Notes under the pieces: model-generated
Seen by the model: only the letters and a program-made list of their open reading frames with translations
What the model was told of the DNA's origin: nothing
The model's database searches: none
NCBI GenBank assembly: GCA_963797485.1
Contig: CAWCPF010000003.1
Coordinates: 1,178,001-1,242,000 of the forward strand
Direction of reading: 5' to 3'
Length of the DNA: 64,000 bases
From: CAWAND01 sp963797485
Lineage (GTDB): Bacteria > Chloroflexota > Anaerolineae > Anaerolineales > E44-bin32
Position numbers and translations under genes: made by a program
In this document: one piece after another, positions 7,636 through 15,916 of the stretch
Layout of the letters: every line of letters starts with the position of its first letter
How positions within the stretch are numbered: position 1 is the first letter of the stretch

Positions 7636-8409
7636 GTGTCAAGCGTAATCCAAGTCCAAGACCTTGCGCGGACATACGACCTTGGGGAAGTCCAGGTGAA
7701 GGCCCTGTGCGGAGTGAGCTTCGACGTCCCTTCGGGTCAGCTCCTGACCGTGATGGGACCGTCGGGGTCGGGCAAGTCAACCTTGATGAACATTCTGGGC
7801 TGTCTGGATCGCCCGACTGAGGGCTCGTACGTACTCGACGGCGAAGATGTCAGCGACCTCGACGACGACCAGCTGGCTGTTATCCGCAATCGCAAAATCG
7901 GCTTTGTCTTCCAGACGTTCAACCTTCTGCCGCGCACCAGCGCGCTCGAAAACGTCGAGCTGCCCTTGATCTACGGCGGCGCCTCGATGGGGGGCCGCCG
8001 CGACCAAGCGCGTCAGGCACTGGAGGCGGTTGGCCTGGGAGAGCGGATCCATCATCACCCCAACGAACTATCGGGCGGTCAGCAACAGCGTGTCGCCATA
8101 GCCCGCGCCCTAGTCAACCGCCCGTCGATCATCCTGGCCGACGAACCCACAGGCAACCTGGATAGCAAAGCCGGGGTTGAGGTTATGAGGCTGCTCCAGG
8201 ACCTCAACACCCGCGAGCAGATCACAATCTTGATTGTCACCCACGACCCGTTCATCGCCCGCCACACGCAACGGATTATCCGCATCCAGGACGGTTTGCT
8301 GTTTGGCGACGACGTCGTTGACCACCCGCTGAAGGCGGGCGAGACGGCCCGGCCGTCCGAGCTGCACTTGCAGGAGCCGGCCGAGAGCGCGGGAGGCCAG
8401 GCGGCATGA
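7636..8409 (+). CDS. ABC transporter ATP-binding protein (MacB/LolD type)
   Basis: A 257-residue ATPase with Walker A (GPSGSGKST), Q-loop (QTFNLLPRTSALENVELPL), ABC signature (LSGGQQQRVAIARAL), Walker B (ILADEPTGNLDS) and switch His (VTHD). These are the features of the MacB/LolD/FtsE class. The GTG start lies four bases after the adaptor stop. Its last four bases overlap the permease start (ATGA), so the three genes form one translationally coupled efflux operon, probably controlled by the upstream MarR protein. Confidence 0.93.
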   Translation: MSSVIQVQDLARTYDLGEVQVKALCGVSFDVPSGQLLTVMGPSGSGKSTLMNILGCLDRPTEGSYVLDGEDVSDLDDDQLAVIRNRKIGFVFQTFNLLPRTSALENVELPLIYGGASMGGRRDQARQALEAVGLGERIHHHPNELSGGQQQRVAIARALVNRPSIILADEPTGNLDSKAGVEVMRLLQDLNTREQITILIVTHDPFIARHTQRIIRIQDGLLFGDDVVDHPLKAGETARPSELHLQEPAESAGGQAA

Positions 8410-9656
8410 AACTGTTTGAGAGCGTCCGTATCGCCATGCGCGCGCTGCTGGCCAATAAGCTGCGCGCCATCCTGACCATGCTGGGGATCATCATCGGGGT
8501 GGGTGCGGTCATCACCCTGATGTCGGCCGGATCGGCCGTCCAAACGTACGTGACCGATCAGTTCCAGGCCATTGGCTCGAACCTGCTCTTTGTGGTCCCG
8601 GGGAACTTCAGCGGCCAACACGGCGGCGCGTCTTCGGCGTCGACCGGAGGCAAGCCGCTGACCAATGGCGACGTGGCGGCGCTTGCCGATCCGCTGCAGG
8701 CCCCGGATGTCGCCGCGGTGGCGGCCGAGCTTGCCGGAGGCGCACAGGTGACGTACGCGCGTGAAAACGGCAGCTACTCGATTTCGGGGGTGACGCCGGT
8801 TTACCTGAGAGTTCGGGCGGCGGAGGTGGCTATCGGGCGGTTTATCGACGACAGCGACCAGGCCGCCGGTTCACGCGTGGCCGTCCTCGGCCCCGATGTG
8901 GTTACGGACCTATTTCCCGAAAACGCCCTGCCGCTCGGCGAGACCGTGCGGATCAACGACACCGCTTTTCGGGTCATCGGCGTGATGCAGAGCCGCGGCG
9001 GAACCGGGTTCGGCAGCGAGGACAATGTCATTTACATCCCGCTGTCGACGGCTCAGACGCGCGTGTTCCCGGCCCGCGCCTCTGGCGGAGATCTGGGTGT
9101 GTCGGTGATTTACGCCTCGGCCGTATCCGAGGATCGGATGCAGAGCGCTCAGGACGAGATCCGCCAGGTGCTCCGCCAGCGTCACAAGATCCTGCCGGAG
9201 GACAAGAACGACTTCACCGTCATCAGCCAGCAGGACATCCTGACCTCGGCCGGGAGCGTGCTGGGCGCGCTGACGGTCTTCTTGGGCGCCATCGCCGCCA
9301 TCTCGCTGCTGGTTGGCGGCATCGGCATTATGAACATCATGCTGGTGTCGGTGACCGAGCGCACGCGGGAGATAGGGCTGCGCAAAGCGGTCGGGGCGCG
9401 CCGGCGCGACATCATGCTTCAGTTCCTGGTCGAAAGCGTCGTGCTGGCGGTGATCGGCGGAAGCGTGGGGATCATGCTCGGCGCCGCCGGGTCGAGTCTG
9501 GTGGGCTTGCTGGCCCCCGAAATCCACCCCGGGCTGTCGCTTCAGGCCGTGATCCTGGCCACCGGTTTCTCCGCCGGCGTGGGTTTGTTCTTCGGCATCT
9601 ACCCCGCCACGCGGGCCGCCAGCCTCAACCCGATCGAGGCACTGCGTTACGAGTGA
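8406..9656 (+). CDS. ABC transporter permease (MacB/FtsX family)
   Basis: A 416-residue permease. One N-terminal membrane helix (about residues 20-42, LTMLGIIIGVGAVITLMSAG) is followed by a large extracytoplasmic MacB_PCD domain (about 45-265). Three C-terminal helices carry the FtsX signature (TEREIGLRKAVGAR-like segment, here VTERTREIGLRKAVGARR). This is the architecture of mechanotransmitting exporters for macrolides, peptides or lipoproteins. It overlaps the ATPase gene by four bases and ends eight bases before the converging gnd gene. Substrate unknown. Confidence 0.9.
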   Translation: MKLFESVRIAMRALLANKLRAILTMLGIIIGVGAVITLMSAGSAVQTYVTDQFQAIGSNLLFVVPGNFSGQHGGASSASTGGKPLTNGDVAALADPLQAPDVAAVAAELAGGAQVTYARENGSYSISGVTPVYLRVRAAEVAIGRFIDDSDQAAGSRVAVLGPDVVTDLFPENALPLGETVRINDTAFRVIGVMQSRGGTGFGSEDNVIYIPLSTAQTRVFPARASGGDLGVSVIYASAVSEDRMQSAQDEIRQVLRQRHKILPEDKNDFTVISQQDILTSAGSVLGALTVFLGAIAAISLLVGGIGIMNIMLVSVTERTREIGLRKAVGARRRDIMLQFLVESVVLAVIGGSVGIMLGAAGSSLVGLLAPEIHPGLSLQAVILATGFSAGVGLFFGIYPATRAASLNPIEALRYE

Positions 9657-9664
9657 GGCAGGGA

Positions 9665-10571
9665 CTATTCTTCCTTGACGGCGTGGCCGCCGAACTGATG
9701 CCGCATGGCCGCCAGCAGTTTATCCGCGTAGTTGTCGGCCTGGCGCGACCGAAAACGGGCATACAAGGACTGGCTGATCACCGGCGCCGGAACCGACAAC
9801 TGGATCAATTCCTCGACGGTCCAGCGGCCTTCACCTGAGTCATCCACCCAGGCGGCGATGTCGGGCAGGTCGGGGTCTTCTTCGAGCGCCAGTGAGACCA
9901 GATCCAGCAGCCACGAGCGGATGACGGTGCCGTAGCGCCAAGCCTCGGCCACCTGGTGCAGATCGAACTTAAAAGCCTCTTTGGCGCGCAGGATGGCAAA
10001 CCCCTCGGCATAGGCCTGCATCAGCCCATACTCGATTCCGTTGTGGACCATCTTGGCGTAGTGTCCCGCGCCGCGGGGGCCCATGTGCCCCCAGCCCTGC
10101 TCAGGCCCGGGCGCCAGCGCCTCGAGCGCCGGGCGAAGCCCCTCGACGGCCTTGGGGGAGCCTCCAACCATCATCCCGTAACCGACCTTGAGACCCCACA
10201 CGCCGCCGCTGACTCCAACGTCGACGAATTCGATACCGCGTGAACTCGAGTTCGTCACCCCGCCTGAGGGTGTCGGTGTAGTGGCTGTTGCCCCCGTCGA
10301 CGATGATGTCCCCCTTCTCCACGAGCTGGCCAAGGGCCCGCAGAGTGGTCTCGGTCACCTCCCCGGCCGGCAGCATGACCCACACCACGCGGGGCGGCTC
10401 GAGCGCCTGGACGACGGCCTTCAAGTTGGACGCAGCTTTGGCGCCCTCGGCCTCGGCCTTGGCCATCGGCCCCTGGCTGCGGTTGAACACCACCATCTCG
10501 TGCCCGGCGTTCAACAGACGTGTGGTCATGTTGCCACCCATCCGCCCCAATCCAATCATGGCCAGTTTCAT
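9665..10571 (-). CDS. gnd: 6-phosphogluconate dehydrogenase (decarboxylating), short type; split by a frameshift
   Basis: Oxidatively decarboxylates 6-phosphogluconate to ribulose 5-phosphate in the pentose phosphate pathway. The N-terminal Rossmann part (MIGLGRMGGNM) reads from ATG 10571. The second half (FVDVGVSGGVWG, the catalytic GHYAKMVHNGIEYG and the AWVDDSGEGRW tail) is in the next frame. The break is at GAACTC 10242-10247; removing one base gives GACTC and restores ...ELESRGIEFVDVG, for a normal 301-residue YqeC/GndA-type enzyme. It is probably an assembly error rather than a pseudogene. A Rex-like palindrome lies 46 bases upstream of the start, suggesting redox control. Confidence 0.85.
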
Positions 10572-10616
10572 GCTGTGCACGCCTCCCGCGTCTTCATTCC
10601 GAGGTGCCAGGCGAGC

Positions 10617-10634
10617 TTGTGAGAAAAATCACAA
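10617..10634. promoter_or_regulatory. Rex-like palindrome upstream of gnd
   Basis: TTGTGA-N6-TCACAA within a longer GCTTGTGA/TCACAAGC inverted repeat. It fits the consensus TTGTGAANNNNTTCACAA of the NADH-sensing repressor Rex, apart from the two inner positions. It is placed between tal and the start of gnd. Confidence 0.5.
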
Positions 10635-10693
10635 GCCAACCTCCCGGCACAAATCTTAGGCAATCATCCGAGTGGAGAAGGAAATTGAAGCCT

Positions 10694-11798
10694 TCAGTCG
10701 GAGCCCTGAGGCACCAGCGCTCGGCGCTTGGCCTCCAGGCTGTCCAGCAAGTTCTGGAAGGAACGCTCGAATTTCTCCACGCCTTCATCAAGGAGACGGT
10801 CAGTGACCGAGTTCAGAGCGATGCCCGCATTAGCCAGCGCCGAGACCGAGGCTCTGGCCTGATCCAGGTCGCGGTCGACGCGCCGTTCGACTCGGCCGTG
10901 ATCGAGGAACGCCTGCAGTGTCTCCGGCGGGATGGTGTTGACCGTGTCCGGGCCTATGAGCTCATCCACGTACATGGTGTCGGGGTAGGCCGGATTCTTG
11001 GTGCTGGTGCTTCCCCACAGGACACGCTGGATCCGAGCTCCGCGAGCGCTCAAGCTTTCCCAGCGTGGCCCGGCAAAGAGCTCGCGGAACCGCTGATAAG
11101 CCAGGCGTGCGTTGGCGATGCCCAGCTTGCCCAACAGCCCCCGCTCGCCCTTGACCTCGAGCATCGGGTCGATCATCGAATCGACCCGGCTGACGAAGAA
11201 GGACGAAACCGAGCTCACGTGAGATAGATCGCCGTCTTGGGACGCGTACTGCTCCAGGCCGCTCATGAAGGCCTCGGCGACCTGGTTGAGCTGTTCGATC
11301 GAGAACATCAACGTGACATTGATGTTGATGCCTTCGCCCAGCGTGCGTTCGATCGCCGGTATGCCTTCCCGGGTGGCCGGGATCTTGATCATCAGGTTCG
11401 GCCGATCCACCGCGCCGAAGTACGTCCGGACTTGCTCGATGGTGCCTGGCGTGTTGTGCGAAAGCAGCGGGCTGACCTCCAGGCTGACGTAACCGTCAAG
11501 GCGGTCGGTTCGGTCGTAGACCGGGCGCAGAAGATCGCACGCCCGTCGGATGTCGGAAAAGGCCAGCGTCTCGTAGATCTGCTGCACCGTTTGGCCCTGC
11601 TCGGCCAATTGCTCGAATGCTCTCGTCATAGGTCGTGCTCTTGGAGATGGCCTGGTCGAAGATGGTTGGATTCGAGGTCATGCCCCGCAAACCCTGCTCA
11701 ACCAGCCTGGAAAGGTCCCCCGAGTCAAGCAGGTCGCGGTGAATGAAATCCAGCCACGCCGATTGACCTAACGCCGCAAGGTCATCCAGTTTGGTCAT
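10694..11798 (-). CDS. tal: Transaldolase; split by a frameshift
   Basis: Transfers a dihydroxyacetone unit between sugar phosphates in the non-oxidative pentose phosphate pathway. The N-terminus (LGQSAWLDFIHRDLL, GMTSNPTIFDQAI) reads from ATG 11798. The rest, with the Schiff-base lysine segment NLMIKIPATREGIPAIE, FFVSRVDSMID and NPAYPDTMYVDELIG, lies one frame over. The break is near 11624, at GCATTC on the minus strand; removing the C gives GATTC and the continuous ...TYDERFEQLAEQG. The restored 367-residue length fits the long bacterial transaldolase subfamily. gnd follows downstream on the same strand after 122 bases. Confidence 0.88.
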
Positions 11799-11875
11799 CT
11801 AATTTGCTCCTTCTCCAGCGTTTCTCGCCTAAAGCGTATCACAAGCCTGTTCACATGCGTGTTCAGCACGCGATC

Positions 11876-12589
11876 CTAGGTCAGATTGAATACCGGCAGA
11901 CCGACGCCGTGGACGGCGCGGGCAGCATCCGATGAGAGGAATAAAATGACATCTGCGAGCGCGTCCAGCTGCACCCAACCGGAGGTGTCCGCTTCGGGCC
12001 TGCCCCGCTGGTTCTGGGGCGTGTCCAGCGTCCCTGGAAGCACACAGTTGACGTTGATGCCCTCGTTTTTGACTTCGTCGGACAGGCTCTCGGTCAGTCG
12101 CAGGACGGCGGCTTTGGCGGCCGAGTAGAGTGCTGCCCCGGCGAGACCTCGGATGGCCGTTCGAGCCGCCACATTGACGATTTTCCCCCGGCCCTGGGCG
12201 CGCATCTGGGGGATCACGCTCCGACAGGCCAGGAAGACGGTTCGCGCGTTGAGGTCCATCACTCGATCCCACATCTCCGGGTCGGTGGCCTCGAGCGTGG
12301 CCGGGCCGAGATAACCCCCTACGGTATTGACCAGAATATCGATCCGGCCCAGACCGTCTAGGACGGATTGGGCCATGTGATCGGCAGCCTCGGGCGCGGT
12401 CAGATCAACGCCGGAGATCAAGAGCCGGCGCTCGTCCTCGTTGGGGTAAGCACGGTGCAGATCTTCCGCGCTCCGGCCGGCCAGTGCCAGCGAAGCCCCC
12501 GCCTGGTGAAACCTCGCCGCAACAGCCTGGCCCAGATTGCCGGTGGCGCCGGTGACGAGCGCCACCTGATCGGATAAGTCGCGCGTCAT
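11876..12589 (-). CDS. Short-chain dehydrogenase/reductase
   Basis: A 237-residue Rossmann-fold protein. Cofactor motif TGATGNLG near residues 12-19, NTVGGYLG in place of the usual NNAG, and the active-site YSAAK are visible. The position normally held by the catalytic Ser, 13 residues before Tyr, is Ala here (IVNVAARTA), so catalytic competence is uncertain. I chose ATG 12589 because an AGGGAGG site lies just upstream. The substrate cannot be inferred, and the neighbours (tal, mscS) do not name a pathway. Confidence 0.8.
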   Translation of the reverse strand: MTRDLSDQVALVTGATGNLGQAVAARFHQAGASLALAGRSAEDLHRAYPNEDERRLLISGVDLTAPEAADHMAQSVLDGLGRIDILVNTVGGYLGPATLEATDPEMWDRVMDLNARTVFLACRSVIPQMRAQGRGKIVNVAARTAIRGLAGAALYSAAKAAVLRLTESLSDEVKNEGINVNCVLPGTLDTPQNQRGRPEADTSGWVQLDALADVILFLSSDAARAVHGVGLPVFNLT

Positions 12590-12646
12590 CGGATGCCTCC
12601 CTGGCAGGCGACCCTGCCTGGTCATCGAACGCCGGCGCGGATTTGA

Positions 12647-12675
12647 TTGCCCGGCCAGCCGGTCCCGTCTACTAT
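12647..12675 (+). promoter_or_regulatory. Candidate mscS promoter
   Basis: TTGCCC (12647-12652), 17-base spacer, TACTAT (12670-12675), upstream of the MscS gene with a leader of about 155 bases. Confidence 0.4.
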
Positions 12676-12836
12676 ATCAACATCGTACCGGAGCCGGTCC
12701 AGGCGCTCAGCCCGATACGGGAAGAGTTCAATCCGCCAGCGCGGCCGAAAATGGCAGCCGGAGGTCCCGGCACTTGCCCCGTTCAAGTCGCGATTCACTA
12801 GATTGCTGAATGCGGTCATTCCAGATAGGAGGCAGC

Positions 12837-13946
12837 ATGAGCACATTCGGTCTTCAACCGGACCAGTGGCTGGATATCGGCATCGGGCTCGTAGGTGTTT
12901 TGGCGGCGTTCACCCTGGGACGCTGGGTCATCAACCTGATTGTGCGCCGGTGGCTCGAGTCCTTGGCAAGACGAACCAAGACCACGCTGGACAATGCGTT
13001 CGTCGAATCCCTGCCCGGGCCGCTGACCTGGTACCTTGTCGTCATGGTAACCCAGTGGGCCATCTATCGGCTGGATTTCATCCCCATTGGCTATGACCTG
13101 ACGATTGAACGCGCCTTCTTCATGGCCAAAGCCACCACCGTGTTTGTGTTCCTCTGGGCGTTGATCAGAAGGCTCTTCGAGTGGTATGCCGTCGACCTCG
13201 GGTCCCGCTCTCAGGCGCACCTCAACGAACAACTGCTGCCGATTCTGCGCCGGATCAGCTTGATTATCCTAAGCCTGGTTACCATCACATCGGTTCTGCA
13301 GCACTTCAGCATCGAAATCGGCGGCCTGTTGGCAACGCTGGGGGTCGGGTCACTGGCGATCGCCCTGGCGGCCCAAGCCTCGCTTTCGGACATCTTCAGC
13401 GGCTTCGTGATCATGGTTGATCGTCCATACCGGATCGGCGATCGCATTGAGCTCCAGGATCTGTCGACTTGGGGAGACGTCGACGACATTGGACTGCGAA
13501 GCACTCGCGTGCGCACACACGATAACCGGATGGTGATCATCCCCAACTCGGTGATTGGTAAGAGTTTGATCATCAATCACTCCTACCCCAATTCCCATTA
13601 CCGGATCGAGATTAGTCTTGGCGTGGCGTACGGATCAGACATCGAACGCGCCAGGCAGGTAATGATCGAGGCGGCACGCGAGGTTGAGGGAGTCCGTCGA
13701 GAAGATCCCGTCGAGGCCCTGTTCATGGAAATGGGGGATTCGGCGCTCAATTTCCGGGTGCGGGTGTGGATCGAATCCTACATCGATGCCCGCCGCGTCG
13801 TGGACCGTGTCAACACCGCCGTGTACGGTGCGCTGAGAACGGCCGGCATCACCGTTCCCTTCCCACAACGCGACCTCCATCACCACCTGGCTCCCGAGAT
13901 GGCAGATGCGCTCGGCGGACGGCAAGGCGGGGAGAGCTCAAGGTGA
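12837..13946 (+). CDS. Small-conductance mechanosensitive channel (MscS family)
   Basis: A 369-residue channel that opens under membrane tension to release solutes. Three membrane helices occupy roughly residues 12-35, 65-90 and 100-120. The pore-lining region and the start of the beta domain are typical (GVGSLAIALAAQASLSDIFS, then MVDRPYRIGDRIEL, and VIIPNSVIGKSLIINHS). The C-terminal alpha/beta domain is complete. ATG 12837 follows AGGAGG (12827-12832). It is divergent from the SDR gene. Confidence 0.93.
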   Translation: MSTFGLQPDQWLDIGIGLVGVLAAFTLGRWVINLIVRRWLESLARRTKTTLDNAFVESLPGPLTWYLVVMVTQWAIYRLDFIPIGYDLTIERAFFMAKATTVFVFLWALIRRLFEWYAVDLGSRSQAHLNEQLLPILRRISLIILSLVTITSVLQHFSIEIGGLLATLGVGSLAIALAAQASLSDIFSGFVIMVDRPYRIGDRIELQDLSTWGDVDDIGLRSTRVRTHDNRMVIIPNSVIGKSLIINHSYPNSHYRIEISLGVAYGSDIERARQVMIEAAREVEGVRREDPVEALFMEMGDSALNFRVRVWIESYIDARRVVDRVNTAVYGALRTAGITVPFPQRDLHHHLAPEMADALGGRQGGESSR

Positions 13947-13957
13947 GGCTCCGGAGT

Positions 13958-14362
13958 TTATTCCTTGACGCTGGGCTGAATCTGCCGTGCCCTGGCGATC
14001 CAATTCTCGATCTGCAGCCTGGGAGGCAGCCGGCGGATCTTGCGACGGGGCGTATTCAGGGCGGCCAGCTCGCGGTAAAGCTGGTCCGGCTTCTGGCGTC
14101 TCAGATCGGAGATCGATTCGATACCCAGGCGGCTGAGCAAGTCGACATAGGCTGGGCCGATGCCTGGGATACGCAGGATGTCCGCCAGCCTGGCCCAACG
14201 CAGGACTTGTTCTTCAGGCAGTCCGGCCTGGTGGGCCAGGTCGGTGCGACCCGTCTTGCGGCCCGCCAGCATCAACAGCCGCTCGGTTGTGTTGACCCCA
14301 ATGGCCTGCAGCTGGCGACGGTTGGCAGCCGGGATCGGGCGAACTTGACTGAGTTGAACCAT
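13958..14362 (-). CDS. DUF4332 helix-hairpin-helix protein
   Basis: A 134-residue protein made of tandem helix-hairpin-helix-like units: LQAIGVNTTERLLMLAG at residues 16-32 and ILRIPGIGPAYVDLLSRLGI at about 65-84. This matches the DUF4332 family, which is related to DNA-binding HhH domains. The biological role is unknown. I chose ATG 14362, where the family-like sequence starts (MVQLSQVRPIPAANRRQLQ). A minus-strand TATAAT at 14466-14471 could serve as its -10, leaving a leader of about 95 bases. It converges with mscS. Confidence 0.72.
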   Translation of the reverse strand: MVQLSQVRPIPAANRRQLQAIGVNTTERLLMLAGRKTGRTDLAHQAGLPEEQVLRWARLADILRIPGIGPAYVDLLSRLGIESISDLRRQKPDQLYRELAALNTPRRKIRRLPPRLQIENWIARARQIQPSVKE

Positions 14363-14558
14363 GAATTGTCCGGGGTGGGCGCTGGTAGTTTTCGGATTGT
14401 AATCGGAGTCACCCCCCGGGGCAAATCCATGCCCGTTTCGAGGTTTGACCCGAGACGGAGGCAAAATTATACTCACGTCGAATAGTCTCCCATAACGACG
14501 CGCCGGCCGGATTGGCACGCAGGCTCGGCTCGACCACCAGGGACAGGAGAACGACGGA

Positions 14559-15524
14559 TTGCTAGGACTCGGGTTGCGCCAACTCCAAGAAGCCATTGAT
14601 CACAAGGCCGACGAGGTCCAGCGGGAGTTTGTCTCGCTGAGCGAAGAGCTGGCTGTGCTGAACGCCCAGCTGCTTGAGCTCGATGGCGATGCGCGCCGGG
14701 GACACCTGGCCAAGATCAAGACGCTCAAGGCACGCCAGGGGTCGGTGGCGGAGGAGATCAACACCTGGCGCGAGCGCGCCCGCAACGTCGTGCAAACGCG
14801 CGGGGGCCAGTCGCTGCGGACGTATATCGAGTCTCTTAAGCAGCTCGAGGACGAACGGATAACGGCCGCCGCGGAGCATGCCTTGTGGGCGATCAACTCC
14901 CCCGAGGAAGCCGCCGAGGCCATGGCCCTACGGTTATCCCAGCCGGAAAGCAAAACTCCGGCCGGGCGGCTGATCGAGCGCGCTCGCAAGGAATACGACC
15001 TCCGGCTCGGGGACCGGGCGGCTCGTGTCCGGGCGGCGGTCGAGTTTGCCAATCGTTCCGGCAGCTCCCAGGACGAAGCCGCCATCCAAGAGATCGAGGC
15101 GGCCATGGGCGATTCCGATCCGCTTGTGCGCGACCTGGCGACTTTGACGGTCATCCAGCTTCACCGGGTGCGAGCCGCCAGCCTGGCCGATCTGGATCAG
15201 GCCTTCGATTCGGTCAAGCGGCTGTCGCGTGTTGACGACCCGGCTATAATCCCGGCTCTGTCCGAGATTGTCAACCATCCCCGCAGCGGTTTCACGCTGG
15301 ACGAAACTGGGGAGGCGCATGATGCGGACAACAGTCGCGCGCGTCTGGTAGCGCTGCTGCGGCTGGTGGAACTGCACACTGAGGAAGCCAAGTCGGCCGT
15401 CCACGCCCGCCAGTTTGACCGGAATGCCGAGATCGCCTCCACCGCCAAGCGGGCGCTGGAACTCTTTCCCGGGGCGTGGTCGGGGCCGTTGAAGCGTAAG
15501 GGCAAGCCGGGCGCCGACGGTTGA
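14559..15524 (+). CDS. Coiled-coil protein with helical repeats, unknown function
   Basis: A 321-residue soluble protein starting at TTG 14559 behind AGGAGA. Residues 5-85 form a probable coiled coil (heptad-like LSEELAVLNAQLLELDGD and KIKTLKARQGSVAEEINTW). Residues 90-310 are almost entirely helical, with spacing that resembles HEAT-like repeats (DPLVRDLATLTVIQLH, DDPAIIPALSEIVNHP). There are no Cys clusters, catalytic motifs or membrane segments. I do not recognise the family. It precedes the valS T-box and promoter, so it is transcribed separately from valS. Confidence 0.65.
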   Translation: MLGLGLRQLQEAIDHKADEVQREFVSLSEELAVLNAQLLELDGDARRGHLAKIKTLKARQGSVAEEINTWRERARNVVQTRGGQSLRTYIESLKQLEDERITAAAEHALWAINSPEEAAEAMALRLSQPESKTPAGRLIERARKEYDLRLGDRAARVRAAVEFANRSGSSQDEAAIQEIEAAMGDSDPLVRDLATLTVIQLHRVRAASLADLDQAFDSVKRLSRVDDPAIIPALSEIVNHPRSGFTLDETGEAHDADNSRARLVALLRLVELHTEEAKSAVHARQFDRNAEIASTAKRALELFPGAWSGPLKRKGKPGADG

Positions 15525-15549
15525 TGGGCGGCGGGGTTCTTGTTATAAT
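15521..15549 (+). promoter_or_regulatory. valS promoter
   Basis: TTGATG (15521-15526), 17-base spacer and a perfect TATAAT (15544-15549). The -35 overlaps the stop codon of the preceding gene. Transcription would start near 15556, at the 5' end of the T-box leader. Confidence 0.65.
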
Positions 15550-15555
15550 CCCGGC

Positions 15556-15845
15556 ACAATCGAACCTGAACATCGCGAAGCCGTGAGGAGTAGGCGGGAA
15601 ACGGGCTGCAAGAGAGAGGGAGTCAAAGGCTGAGAGCTTCCTTCAGCACCCACCGCCCAAGGTCGCACGGCGAGCACGCCGAAGAAAGCCGGATCCCAGG
15701 CGAGTAGAACGGCGCGGGTGAGCCCGTTACAGCGAAAGCCCGATGTCGGTCGGGCAAGCGAGCGCGAGCGCGCCTGAGCGCGCGTCGAAGCGAGGTGGTA
15801 CCGCGGAGGCCATGGCCCTTCGTCCTCGAGGACGAGGGGTTTTTT
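15556..15845 (+). promoter_or_regulatory. T-box riboswitch (tRNA-Val sensing) with terminator
   Basis: The T-box proper, AGGTGGTACCGCGG at 15793-15806, is nearly identical to the universal consensus. It is followed by an intrinsic terminator: a 10-bp stem, CCCTTCGTCC (15816-15825) with GGACGAGGGG (15830-15839), and six Ts (15840-15845). The upstream part has the AGTA internal-loop motif of Stem I (about 15587) and a GTGAGCCCGTTACAG-like Stem III region (15718-15732). The candidate specifier is GTC (Val) near 15662-15664, inferred from position and from the downstream gene. Uncharged tRNA-Val would favour the antiterminator and switch valS on. Confidence 0.88.
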
Positions 15846-15916
15846 GCGTCTGGGGCGAGCCGGTCCCACAAGACGGGTCAATCCGGCGGCGGAGATTCAG
15901 GTCAGAGGAGATTGGC

